Of a stretch of 64,000 nucleotides of DNA, positions 54,828-63,693 are shown piece by piece. Each line of letters begins with the position of its first letter. Position 1 is the stretch's first letter. This stretch comes from Hippea alviniae EP5-r (GTDB lineage: Bacteria; Campylobacterota_A; Desulfurellia; Desulfurellales; Hippeaceae), in NCBI RefSeq assembly GCF_000420385.1, contig NZ_ATUV01000001.1, positions 806,001 to 870,000 of the forward strand. Reading direction: 5' to 3'. Under the pieces are notes generated by a model. The model worked only from the letters and a program-made list of their open reading frames with translations, was not told the origin of the DNA and searched no databases. Position numbers and translations under genes: made by a program.

Positions 54828-56468
54828 TTAACCCCCTTTCGTCAATATTTGCACAGTTGTTTTTACCCAGTTTTCCCAATCCTTTCTGTTGTTTCCCTGC
54901 AAAGGTTTCTTGTAATAAATATCGAATCCTCTTCTTTTGCAAAAAACCTTGAAACTTTTTCTACTTATCTCCATAAAGCTTTTGAAAAAGCGTTCTATCT
55001 CATCAGGAAATCCCAAGTATCTTTCTCCTATAAGTATGGGGGATGTTATGTAATTTTCCTGTGATTGGGATTTTTGATCAACAAATATTGCCGTCATCTT
55101 TTTCCCATCTAGCAAGTCGGCATAGAACACCCCTACTCTTCTTTTTCCTTCCTTTGGATAGTAGAGTTTGGGAATATTCTTCTTTGAAACTTTTATGAAG
55201 ATCTCAGGGGTGAATTCCCTGTATTCCATTTTAATGCCGAGACTCAAAGCAACGTGATTCATCAGTTTTCTTACCGTCTCAAGATCAAATACTCTTGAAT
55301 TCTTGTCTTTGGTTGGCTTTTCTTTGGCTTGCGACCTCACTCTTTTGGCTTTGCCTTCTTTTACGTGATCCTGAACGTTGCTTAATCTTTTTACCTCCTC
55401 GCCTCTCGTTATTGATGGGGCAAATACGGCCTCCTCAAAATTGTCTTTGATGATCTTCTTAACTATCTTCACTGAGCTGCCGGCTGGAGGGGATGTGAAT
55501 GTAACATGGATGGTTTCAGGGTATTCCCTTGCATTTAGATATTCAGAGGTGCTGTAGACGTTGTTCGTGTTGGACTTTGTCAGCGGTTTAGGTGAGAAGA
55601 TCAGTCTTTTCCCTTTTACTGAGCTTCTCGTTCTAACTTCAACAAATTCTGTCTTAAGCAGTTTTACGGTGTTTACGTATAGAATTTCCGCCACAAAGAG
55701 GGAGTTTGCAGTCACAGGGATCACCCTTGCTCTGAGTTCCCAGTCTCCAGATGTTGGAAATGGAAACTTAAAAGCGTATCTGATCTCTTTTTTCTTTTTT
55801 TCTTTGCTGTAGAATTCTTTTGCACGCTGTTTTCTGGCGACTGCATCATAATTCTCTTTTGCCTCTAGATTAGTTGAATACAGGTAGAGAGAGATTATCT
55901 CGTTGTATTGATTGGAGTATCCTGGTTTCAATTGAATGAATGGCGGGTTTTTACCATACTTTTCAACTTCACATGAAAGTTTTGTTGAAAAAAGATTGGT
56001 GGTGAACTTGTGGGACAAAAAGCAGAAAAATGTCCCTAGAACCGTTGAAGGGAAATAGTAGTTTTTGTTATCCACAGAAATTCTTACCACCCATTGTCTG
56101 TCTATTTCATCTTTATTCCTTATCTTTAAAAGCTTTTTGAAATACCTTGAAAGCTCTGGAAATTGCGATATTTTTTGAGGGTTGTTTTGTTCTCTACTTA
56201 TATTAAGGAATAGTATTTTTTCTTCTCCTATTTTTTCAATTTTTACTGAGTTCTGATTATAGAGGACTCTTTGAAAAGGTAGGTAGAATTTTAGTAATTC
56301 TATCGGGATTTCTAAGATATTTATACAACCATCTTCCCTAATGAACGGGACTCTAAAGTGGTGACCAGTTTTTCTATGGTCGTTTGGTTTTATGTAGTCT
56401 AGGATCAAAGGAATGAAATAAACAGCATTGTGAGACAGTTCAGCTATGAATATCTCCGCAGGGTTCAT
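54828..56468 (-). CDS. tnsE: TnsE-like target-selection protein
   Basis: The 546-residue protein matches Tn7 TnsE (538) in length and layout. It has an N-terminal beta-rich half with YYFPSTVLGTFFCFLSHKFT and FKFPFPTSGDWELRARV, a disordered basic linker (about 355-405), and a C-terminal domain with RRVGVFYADLLDGKKMTAIF and SPILIGERYLGFPDEIERFF. I judged the match from memory of the Tn7 sequence; identity is low. TnsE directs insertion into lagging-strand and conjugating DNA through the sliding clamp. It lies at the end opposite to tnsABC and points inward. CGGGAGG precedes ATG. Confidence 0.72.
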   Translation of the reverse strand: MNPAEIFIAELSHNAVYFIPLILDYIKPNDHRKTGHHFRVPFIREDGCINILEIPIELLKFYLPFQRVLYNQNSVKIEKIGEEKILFLNISREQNNPQKISQFPELSRYFKKLLKIRNKDEIDRQWVVRISVDNKNYYFPSTVLGTFFCFLSHKFTTNLFSTKLSCEVEKYGKNPPFIQLKPGYSNQYNEIISLYLYSTNLEAKENYDAVARKQRAKEFYSKEKKKKEIRYAFKFPFPTSGDWELRARVIPVTANSLFVAEILYVNTVKLLKTEFVEVRTRSSVKGKRLIFSPKPLTKSNTNNVYSTSEYLNAREYPETIHVTFTSPPAGSSVKIVKKIIKDNFEEAVFAPSITRGEEVKRLSNVQDHVKEGKAKRVRSQAKEKPTKDKNSRVFDLETVRKLMNHVALSLGIKMEYREFTPEIFIKVSKKNIPKLYYPKEGKRRVGVFYADLLDGKKMTAIFVDQKSQSQENYITSPILIGERYLGFPDEIERFFKSFMEISRKSFKVFCKRRGFDIYYKKPLQGNNRKDWENWVKTTVQILTKGG

Positions 56469-56481
56469 GAAAACCTCCCGC

Positions 56482-56533
56482 GGAGAGTCTCATTAACTTT
56501 TGTAGAGTCGCAGTAACTTTTGTAGAGTCTCAG
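56482..56533 (-). repeat. Right-end tandem repeats of the Tn7-like element
   Basis: Two copies of the 20-base unit TAACTTTTGTAGAGTCKCAG (56494-56513 and 56514-56533) follow a partial copy, GGAGAGTCTCAT. They lie immediately inside the right terminal repeat and just upstream of the tnsE start, where overlapping TnsB sites lie in Tn7. The left end lacks this array, so the ends are asymmetric. Confidence 0.8.
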
Positions 56534-56534
56534 G

Positions 56535-56551
56535 AAATAATGTATTCTACA
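56535..56551 (-). repeat. Right terminal inverted repeat of the Tn7-like element
   Basis: This is the exact inverse of 41634-41650. The next five bases, TCCGC (56552-56556), repeat 41629-41633 and are the target duplication. Confidence 0.93.
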
Positions 56552-56556
56552 TCCGC

Positions 56557-57400
56557 CGCCGATTAAACTTACATCACTCGAGCCTGAGTGCGGTGCTCTA
56601 AATGGCCTGGTTGTTATAATTGGGTTATCGTTATTCAAAAACCCACAAACGCTGTATATTTTTGTCGTTGTTAGAATCTCATCTTCGCTCATCTCTGGAA
56701 GAATTGTCGGAATTCTTTTAGCTATCATGCTCTTTCCCACACCCGGTGTGCCTATCATTAAGACATTGTGAAAACCAGCTGCTGCAATAGTAATAGCCCT
56801 TTTTACTTTGAATTGACCTTTAACATCTGCAAAATCCAAATCGTAATCACCTTTAGCTTTTACAAGCTCAATATTTAAACTGCTCTTGTTTTTCTTTACC
56901 TTACCAAGCAAAAATCCTAACACTTCTGAAAATGTATCAAATCCGTAAGTCTCAACACCACTTAAAGCTGCTTCCTTCTCATTCTCTTTGCTTACAATAA
57001 GTTTCAATCCCTTCTCTTTTGCTAAAACGCCCATAGGAAAAATACCTTTAACAGGCCTTAGAATGCCGTTTAGAGATAACTCAGCAGCAAACAAGAATCC
57101 TTCGGTATCTATCTTTAAATTCTCAGATATGCTTGCAAGCCCTAACGCTATAGGTAAATCCACAGCCGAAGTCTCCTTTTTTAAATCAGCTGGTGCAAGG
57201 TTTATCGTTATCTTTTTTGGCGGCAGTTCTATACCACTGTTCTTTAGCACATGTATAGCCCTATCCTTACTCTCTTTGGCTGCTCCTGATGCAAGCCCTA
57301 TTATGTTAAGAGATGGTAAACCCTTAGCCGCATCTATCTCAATTGATATAGGTATGGCATCTATGCCTTCTATTACTGCACTTTTTAAACTTATGAACAT
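56557..57400 (-). pseudogene. comM: comM (yifB), 5' part, separated by the Tn7-like element
   Basis: This encodes the N-terminal 281 residues: the S5-like domain (INLAPADLKKETSAVDLPIA) and the AAA+ Walker A MIGTPGVGKSM, up to SDVSLIGGG. The frame then runs 28 codons into the transposon end and stops at 56465. The break falls in the ATPase core between Walker A and Walker B, so neither half can work alone. The start codon overlaps the stop of the FN3 lipoprotein gene by 1 base (TAATG). Confidence 0.95.
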
Positions 57401-58626
57401 TATTTAACTTCTATCTTAACTTCGGGTGAAGGTTCACTCTCCTGACCATACTTATCAACACTTTTTACATAATAATAGTAAGTCGTGTTAGGCGAGACGG
57501 TGTTGTCTGTGTAGTAGGTATTCGTTGTCTCTGCTATCTTTTGGGTAAAGATAAGAAAATGTCTTCTAAACACTTCATACTTAACCGTATCATTTGAACC
57601 TTTATCCCAATTAAGAACAACAGATTTACCAACCTGTTTTACAGATATACCCGTTGGTGGCAAAGGTAATGGTTTTGTCATAAAGCCATAAATTTTTGAT
57701 GGCTTACTTTCAAGACCATCTTTATCAACACTCGTTATGTAATAGTAATACTTTTTGCCTGGTTTTAGCCCAGAATCAACAAAAGACAAATCCTTAGATG
57801 GAACTTCTCCCACCATAGAGAATGTATCATAATTGTCGGTTGTGCTTCTATAGATGCGATACTTTACAACATCGGCCGTTGGACTTGGCCACCAGAAAAT
57901 CTTCAGTTTTCCAGCACCGGCTATTGTAGCTGTTAAATTTGAAGGTGGCAATGGCTTAAACTTTGTTGTTGCTTTTGCTATTGCAAGAAGTTCACCCTCA
58001 ACACCTTTATAATTAACGCTTGCCACAGAGTAATAATAAGTTTTTCCATCCTTTAAGCCCTTATCAATATAAAGTGTGTTAACATAACCATTTACCCTTC
58101 CTATCTTCTTGTAAGGCCCATCTTTCTTAGTGCTTCTGTAGATATTGTATGCTACAACTGTATTATCCTTGGGCGGCTGCCATCTTATTGCAACCATTCT
58201 CGGCAAACCGCTTGTTGCCTGAATCTGAGTCGGAGACTTAGGAGGAGGAAGCGTAGTAGCCGCAACAATTCTTGATGAAGGACCTATACCCTTATCCGAA
58301 TAAACAACGATTTTGTAAAAGTATGTGGTGTTGTCTTCAAGGTGCTTTAAAAATCCACCGTCATCAACATAGTTTGTCTTTAGTCTCCCATCTATCTTGG
58401 CTATTCTCTCAAACGGACCTGTCTCTGATGGTGCCCTGTAAATTAGGTATCCTTTAACCCTTGAGTCCATAACAGGCTGCCAGCTTAGACCAACGCTCCT
58501 TATACCACTTTTTGCTGTTATACCTTTAACAACAGGCAAATCCGTTATAACCGTAGGCTGCCTATTTAATGTAGCACAACTTGTTAGCAATAAAACCGAA
58601 ACCATCAACAGAAACAATCTTTTCAT
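57400..58626 (-). CDS. Lipoprotein with four fibronectin type III domains
   Basis: The 408-residue protein has a lipoprotein signal with lipobox LLTSC (Cys17). Four FN3 repeats of about 95 residues follow, each with a W/F...Y-x-IYRS core and a YYY-x-V-x-SVDK ending (starting near residues 38, 132, 226 and 322). Such proteins are surface or periplasmic and bind polymers or other proteins. It is placed between rluD and comM and joined to both by tiny overlaps, an operon whose logic is unclear. Confidence 0.88.
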   Translation of the reverse strand: MKRLFLLMVSVLLLTSCATLNRQPTVITDLPVVKGITAKSGIRSVGLSWQPVMDSRVKGYLIYRAPSETGPFERIAKIDGRLKTNYVDDGGFLKHLEDNTTYFYKIVVYSDKGIGPSSRIVAATTLPPPKSPTQIQATSGLPRMVAIRWQPPKDNTVVAYNIYRSTKKDGPYKKIGRVNGYVNTLYIDKGLKDGKTYYYSVASVNYKGVEGELLAIAKATTKFKPLPPSNLTATIAGAGKLKIFWWPSPTADVVKYRIYRSTTDNYDTFSMVGEVPSKDLSFVDSGLKPGKKYYYYITSVDKDGLESKPSKIYGFMTKPLPLPPTGISVKQVGKSVVLNWDKGSNDTVKYEVFRRHFLIFTQKIAETTNTYYTDNTVSPNTTYYYYVKSVDKYGQESEPSPEVKIEVK

Positions 58627-59537
58627 GATTTACCCCCACCTATTACTTTTTTCATATCTTCGGGCAGTTTAGAGTAAAAACTCATAATCCTTTCATCAAA
58701 AGGGTGCTTAAACTTCAACATAAACGCATGCAAAGCCTGTCTATCTATCAATCTACTTCTTTTGCCATAAACTGCATCACCCAAAAGCGGACAACCAATA
58801 GCTTTCATATGCACCCTTATCTGATGAGTTCTGCCTGTTTCTAATTTAAACATAACAACATCCATATTTTCAAGTTTTTTCAAAACCTTATAATGCGTTA
58901 TAGCTGGTTTGCCATTTTCAGATACACTAAAAATCTTTCTATTCGTTCTATGTCTTGCTATTGCCTTCTCTATTTTTCCTGAAGCAGCTTTCATATTACA
59001 CGCCGTTATGCCGATATACCTTCTATCTATGGAGTGAACAAAAAACTGATTGGCAAGATGAAAATGAGCCTTGTCGTTTTTTGCAAGAACGATGATGCCG
59101 CTTGTATCTTTATCAATTCTATGAACCACGCCAGGTCTTAAAGGTGCACCAATATTGGAGAGTTTTATATCCCTAAAGAGCAGAGCTGAAACAACACTAA
59201 TCTTCTCTTCTGCTGCACCTGGATGCACAACAATACCTGCAGGCTTATCAACCACAACTATCCACTCATCTTCGTAAATTATCCTTATCGGTGCATCTTC
59301 GGGAGTTATCTTTAACTCTTTTGGTGGTGGAATTGTGATTTTTAAGCAGTCGTCTTTTTTGAGTTTATAGCTCTTTTCTGGAGTCTTATCACATACCCTA
59401 ATCAACCCTTCTTTTATATACTGCTGAATCTGGTTTCTCGGTATGTCAAGGATTTCTGAGATAACCTTATCTATCCTTTTGCCTATGTATATATCTTCAA
59501 TTGAATGGATTTCGATATCACTGGATTGCATCTTCAT
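58623..59537 (-). CDS. rluD: RluD/RluA-family 23S rRNA pseudouridine synthase
   Basis: The 304-residue protein has an N-terminal S4 RNA-binding domain (about 20-80) and the RluA catalytic domain with GVVHRIDKDTSGIIVLAK, where the Asp is the nucleophile. Length and S4 domain favour RluD (positions 1911/1915/1917 in E. coli numbering) over RluA, but RluC-type specificity cannot be excluded. It overlaps the penicillin-binding protein gene by 20 bases. Confidence 0.88.
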   Translation of the reverse strand: MKMQSSDIEIHSIEDIYIGKRIDKVISEILDIPRNQIQQYIKEGLIRVCDKTPEKSYKLKKDDCLKITIPPPKELKITPEDAPIRIIYEDEWIVVVDKPAGIVVHPGAAEEKISVVSALLFRDIKLSNIGAPLRPGVVHRIDKDTSGIIVLAKNDKAHFHLANQFFVHSIDRRYIGITACNMKAASGKIEKAIARHRTNRKIFSVSENGKPAITHYKVLKKLENMDVVMFKLETGRTHQIRVHMKAIGCPLLGDAVYGKRSRLIDRQALHAFMLKFKHPFDERIMSFYSKLPEDMKKVIGGGKS

Positions 59538-61470
59538 AAAGCTGCTGAATTGTGGGTTGGTTGTTTTGTAAATCTTCTGGATTCTCAGGTGGTCTTGAGA
59601 GCATCTGAATAATTTGCGGAGTTATACCCTTTGGTATTGGGAAAGTTTCGACTGGTTTATCACTCAAAGCAGCAGACATAAACTTTATCCAGATAGGTAG
59701 TGCTGCCCTTGCACCGGTTGCACCCTTAAATATCATTCTGTTATCGTCATAACCTACCCACACACCACAGACCAATGAAGGAGAATAGCCTATAAACCAT
59801 GCATCTCTGTAATTGCTCGTCGTTCCTGTTTTACCTGCAAGTGGTCTTTTTATTACCCTTGCAGCCCTGCCCGTTCCATACAGAATAACATTCTTAAGCA
59901 TGCCCGTTAAGATATAGCCATCTGTTGTATCAAACACCCGTTTGAGTATAGGTTTTGCCTGATAAATCACATGTCCATACTTGTCCACTATTTTCGTTAT
60001 AAAAATGGGTTTGGGCAGTAGTCCATAGTTGTCAAAGGCAGCGTATGCCCTAACCATCTCAATAGGCTTAACACTTAGCGAACCAAGAGCTATTGATAGG
60101 TTGTAAGGTATCTTCTCTTTTATGCCAAGCTGATGAGCCATTCTTATGACATTTCCTATGCCAACAGCATTTAAAAGGTTTATCGTTGCAACATTTACAG
60201 AATGGACAAGTGCATACATAAGTGTAACTGTTCCATGAAACACCCTTTCATAATTCTGTGGGCGCCACTCCTTCCCGTCAAATCTAAACACAATAGGCCT
60301 GTCTGCTATTGTATCATCCGGCAGATAACCTTCCGTCAAAGCGGTTAGATAGATGATGGGCTTAAAAGAGCTGCCGGGTTGTCTTTCTGCTTGAAGAGCT
60401 CTGTTAAACTGGCTTTTTGAATAGTCGAATCCACCAATAAGTGCCTTTACAAAACCTGTTTTTGGGTCCATTGCAACAAGCGCAGCCTGCAATCCATCGT
60501 ATTTTTTCTTAAGCGACAATATGCCGCTTTTTACAGCTATGAATGCGAAGCGCTGAAGTTTGGTATCAAGTGTTGTGTAAACCTTTAAACCACTCTTGTA
60601 AACTATCTCTTCTCCATATCTCTTTATAAGCCATGTTCTTATGTAATCGGTGAAATATGGAGCAATAATCAATCCAAATAGATTGGCTGATGGTTTCTGC
60701 AAAACTATTTTTGCATTCATTGCTTTCTTATACTGAGCCAAGCTTATAAAGTGATTCTCATACATCCTTCTTAAAACATAGATTGTTCTCTTTCTCGCTC
60801 TTTGTGGATGTTTGTATGGGTTGTAATAGCTTGGAGCTGCGACAAGTCCTGCAAGAAGTGCGCTTTGAGCTATTGTTAAGTCCTTTGCATGTGTGTTGAA
60901 GTATGTTCTTGCTGCTGCTTCAACGCCCCATGCTCCATCACCGAAATAGACTGTATTCAGATAGAGCTCTAATATCTTATCCTTTGACAACTCTTTTTCT
61001 AATCTGTATGCTAAGATTATCTCTTTTACTTTTCTTTTTATTGTTCTTGCAGGTGTTAGATAGATATTTTTTACAAGCTGTTGTGTTATTGTGCTGCCAC
61101 CTTGAATAATCTTGCCCTGCATTATATCGACAACTAACGCCCTTACTATGCCAACGATATCTATTGCTCCATGCTCGTAAAATCTGGCATCTTCAGCAGC
61201 CAAAATAGCATATCTCATCCAGGGTGATATTTGGCTGAGTTTGACGGGAATTCTGTTTTGCAGACCAAATCTTGCTATCAGTTTTCCGTCTGATGAGTAA
61301 ACCTTTGTTGGAAGTGGTAGCATTTTTACCGAGACTATTTTGTTAAAATCACCACGAACACTAATATAAACAGATGCAAGATATATACCTGCGGCTATAA
61401 AACCTATAACGACAACAGTCGAAATCGTGTATAGAAGAAACTTTAAAAAAGCCTTCAAAATTCTTTTCAC
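59518..61470 (-). CDS. mrcA: Class A penicillin-binding protein (PBP1A type)
   Basis: The 650-residue bifunctional peptidoglycan synthase has one N-terminal membrane helix and a GT51 transglycosylase domain with EDARFYEHGAID and QGGSTITQQLVKN. The transpeptidase has SSFK (PGSSFKPIIY), SVN (HSVNVATIN) and KTGTT. It builds glycan strands and cross-links them outside the inner membrane. It overlaps the TPR gene and rluD by a few bases. Confidence 0.94.
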   Translation of the reverse strand: MKRILKAFLKFLLYTISTVVVIGFIAAGIYLASVYISVRGDFNKIVSVKMLPLPTKVYSSDGKLIARFGLQNRIPVKLSQISPWMRYAILAAEDARFYEHGAIDIVGIVRALVVDIMQGKIIQGGSTITQQLVKNIYLTPARTIKRKVKEIILAYRLEKELSKDKILELYLNTVYFGDGAWGVEAAARTYFNTHAKDLTIAQSALLAGLVAAPSYYNPYKHPQRARKRTIYVLRRMYENHFISLAQYKKAMNAKIVLQKPSANLFGLIIAPYFTDYIRTWLIKRYGEEIVYKSGLKVYTTLDTKLQRFAFIAVKSGILSLKKKYDGLQAALVAMDPKTGFVKALIGGFDYSKSQFNRALQAERQPGSSFKPIIYLTALTEGYLPDDTIADRPIVFRFDGKEWRPQNYERVFHGTVTLMYALVHSVNVATINLLNAVGIGNVIRMAHQLGIKEKIPYNLSIALGSLSVKPIEMVRAYAAFDNYGLLPKPIFITKIVDKYGHVIYQAKPILKRVFDTTDGYILTGMLKNVILYGTGRAARVIKRPLAGKTGTTSNYRDAWFIGYSPSLVCGVWVGYDDNRMIFKGATGARAALPIWIKFMSAALSDKPVETFPIPKGITPQIIQMLSRPPENPEDLQNNQPTIQQLYEDAIQ

Positions 61471-63692
61471 TGCTTAAGCCTTATTTTGTAAGATAAGAAC
61501 AGATCTGTGTTAAACCAAGCCATTTTATCCTTCTTTTTTAGGATAATTTTCAAATAGTACTGAATACCAGTAAGACTGCCCTTTTGAGCTTGAATAATCG
61601 CCTTTGCGACATAGGAGTTAAAGAAGTTTGCACCCTTAAGAATTGATTTTGTAAAGAAGTTGTCGGCTATGTCTGGATAACCACTTAGAAGGTATGCAAC
61701 ACCAAGCTTGTAATAATCTTCGGCAGAGTAAACCTTTATGTTATACATGGACTCATACGCTTTTTGCGGTTCGTTATCAAGCAGATATATTGTTGCCATT
61801 GTCCTTCTTAAGAAGTCGTTTTTATATTCGTTATATAAATAGTTGCAGATAGTCTCCAAACTTGAAGCATCCCAGTAAATATGCATGCTCTCTTCAAATG
61901 GTTTTTGAATGGATAGATAATCTGTATCCTGATTTAATGCTGCCCTAAACAGTAAAAACACCTTCTTTTCGTAATCGTTTAGCTTTTTTATCCTGTCCAT
62001 GTTGAAATTTACTTTATCGATTATGTAATCGGCAAATATGCTCAAATCCTTTAGTTTTTCTTGAGACTCTTCATCTAACGACTTAACCCTTTGACCAAAA
62101 GAGTTCAGATATTTCATAGCATCCATATGCTTTCCATTTACCTGCTTTACAACAAACATACCCAAATACGGCAGTGGAAAGAGTGGATATGTTGAGATGA
62201 GCCGTTGGAAATACTCACTTGCTCCATCAACATCGTGGTTTTTTAGGCTCATTACCCCGGCATCGTATATCAGAATTGGGTTTGAAGGAACCCTGCTTAA
62301 AGCAAGCTTGTAATATTGAAGGGACTTCTTATAGTCGCCTTCTAAAAAGAACTTTGAAGCATATTGAGAAAGCAGAACGGCTTCAGAAAATTTGGCAGCT
62401 TTCATAAACTCATCAGCCGCCTTTTGTGGCAGGCCAAGGCTCTGATAAACAGCTCCAAGCTGGAGATTTGGCGTTGCTTTATCTGGCAGTATGCTAACAG
62501 GCTGAAGATACATGTTTAGAATCTCTGCTGCCATAACAAAGTTGAGATTCTGCCTTATTGAATAACTTTCAACCGTAAGTGGTGAGCTAACTTCTGGGAT
62601 TATCTTGAAGTGTTCAAAGCAAGCCTTGTAAAACTTATCGTTTAAGTTTAAAAATTTTTCTGCTGCTTCAAACTTATTATCCCTTAGCAACAGAAAGAAG
62701 GCAAGATAATTCTTGCATGGTATTTTAGAGATGTCCATATAATACATCTTCGGCACTTTCTTTAATGCTTCTTTGTATTGGTTATTTTGCGTCTCTATAA
62801 GTGAAAGGTTGTAATAGACACTTCCCATCGGATACAGACTTATCGCCTTTTTTAAATACTTTAAGGCACCTTTAACATTTCCCTGTTTTAAATAGTAATC
62901 ACCAGCTAAAGATAGAAGCAGTGGAGAGTTTGGATATTCGGCTAAAAGTTTGAATACTTCATCTGTCTTATTGTCAACAACATAGTCGTAATATGTCTGC
63001 ATAAGTTGTATATCTTTAAAGTCCAATTTTCTTCTTTTTAGCTCATCTATCATGTTTTGTGCACTTTTATAATCCTTCAAAGCCATGTAAATCCTAAAAA
63101 GATTAACATAACCGTTTATGTAATTTGGATTGTTGTGAATGGCAAGCAGAAGATAATCTTTTGTCTTATCAAACAGATACTCTTTGGCCTTTTCAACATC
63201 GCCCATTTTTAGATAGATATATGCTATGCCGTAATATGAGACATACAAATCGACAGTTGCCTGTTTAAGCTGCTGTATAGCTTCTTTGTATTTGCCTTTC
63301 TCCTGCAGTCTCATTGCATTTATGAAATGAACATCGACTATCGGATTGTAAGCTTTTGGAAGTTCTATCTTTTTCTTTTTTGGCTTCTTTTTTACTATCT
63401 CTTTTTTTGGTGGTGGTTTGGGTTTAGGTTGTGGACTCTTTTTGTGAAAAACGAAAAAAAGCAGGAGAGCAACAACCAAAACAGCTGCTGCTATCCCGCC
63501 TATTAAGAGCGTTTTTTTGCTCTTTTTGGGTTTCTCTTCTAACTGTTTTTCTTCTTTCTCTTCTTCGGCTTCTACACCTTCTTCTGTCTCTTCGGGCTGG
63601 GTCTCTTCTATCTCTTCCTGCTGCTCTTCTTCATCTTCTATTACTATGACTTCTTCATCATCTTGTTTTAGGTCTTTCTCTTCTTCTGCCAT
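61467..63692 (-). CDS. Large membrane-anchored TPR protein with acidic N-terminus
   Basis: In this 741-residue protein, residues 1-60 are extremely acidic (Glu/Asp runs) and cytoplasmic. One membrane helix (about 65-83) and a Pro/Lys-rich linker follow, then many TPR units, for example YLKQGNVKGALKYLKKAISL, extend to the C-terminus on the outer side. The role is unknown. Its overlap with the PBP1A gene hints at a scaffold for wall synthesis. It follows the aminotransferase gene by one base. Confidence 0.8.
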   Translation of the reverse strand: MAEEEKDLKQDDEEVIVIEDEEEQQEEIEETQPEETEEGVEAEEEKEEKQLEEKPKKSKKTLLIGGIAAAVLVVALLLFFVFHKKSPQPKPKPPPKKEIVKKKPKKKKIELPKAYNPIVDVHFINAMRLQEKGKYKEAIQQLKQATVDLYVSYYGIAYIYLKMGDVEKAKEYLFDKTKDYLLLAIHNNPNYINGYVNLFRIYMALKDYKSAQNMIDELKRRKLDFKDIQLMQTYYDYVVDNKTDEVFKLLAEYPNSPLLLSLAGDYYLKQGNVKGALKYLKKAISLYPMGSVYYNLSLIETQNNQYKEALKKVPKMYYMDISKIPCKNYLAFFLLLRDNKFEAAEKFLNLNDKFYKACFEHFKIIPEVSSPLTVESYSIRQNLNFVMAAEILNMYLQPVSILPDKATPNLQLGAVYQSLGLPQKAADEFMKAAKFSEAVLLSQYASKFFLEGDYKKSLQYYKLALSRVPSNPILIYDAGVMSLKNHDVDGASEYFQRLISTYPLFPLPYLGMFVVKQVNGKHMDAMKYLNSFGQRVKSLDEESQEKLKDLSIFADYIIDKVNFNMDRIKKLNDYEKKVFLLFRAALNQDTDYLSIQKPFEESMHIYWDASSLETICNYLYNEYKNDFLRRTMATIYLLDNEPQKAYESMYNIKVYSAEDYYKLGVAYLLSGYPDIADNFFTKSILKGANFFNSYVAKAIIQAQKGSLTGIQYYLKIILKKKDKMAWFNTDLFLSYKIRLKQ

Positions 63693-63693
63693 A

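Larger units (their letters stand above)
41634..56551 (+). mobile_element. Tn7-like transposon (14,918 bp) inserted in comM
   Basis: Both ends start TGTAGAATACATTATTT read inward (41634-41650 and 56551-56535), a perfect 17-bp inverted repeat with the 5'-TGT of Tn7. The element is flanked by TCCGC on both sides (41629-41633 and 56552-56556), a 5-bp duplication as Tn7 makes. Removing it restores comM exactly. Gene order: tnsA, tnsB, tnsC, tniQ rightward; mod, unknown, res rightward; then leftward a TcmP/three-Cys fusion, a small unknown gene, a DEDDy exonuclease and tnsE-like. All transposition genes are intact, so it may be active. Confidence 0.95.

Noticed and set aside
54828-56468. The TnsE-like gene as an unrelated cargo gene
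   Set aside because: Length, two-part layout with a basic linker, several motif-like stretches and its location at the transposon end all favour TnsE, though identity is low and a profile search should confirm it.
41634-56551. CRISPR-associated Tn7-like transposon (CAST)
   Set aside because: No cas genes or repeat-spacer array occur inside the element; targeting by TniQ and the TnsE-like protein is the simpler reading.
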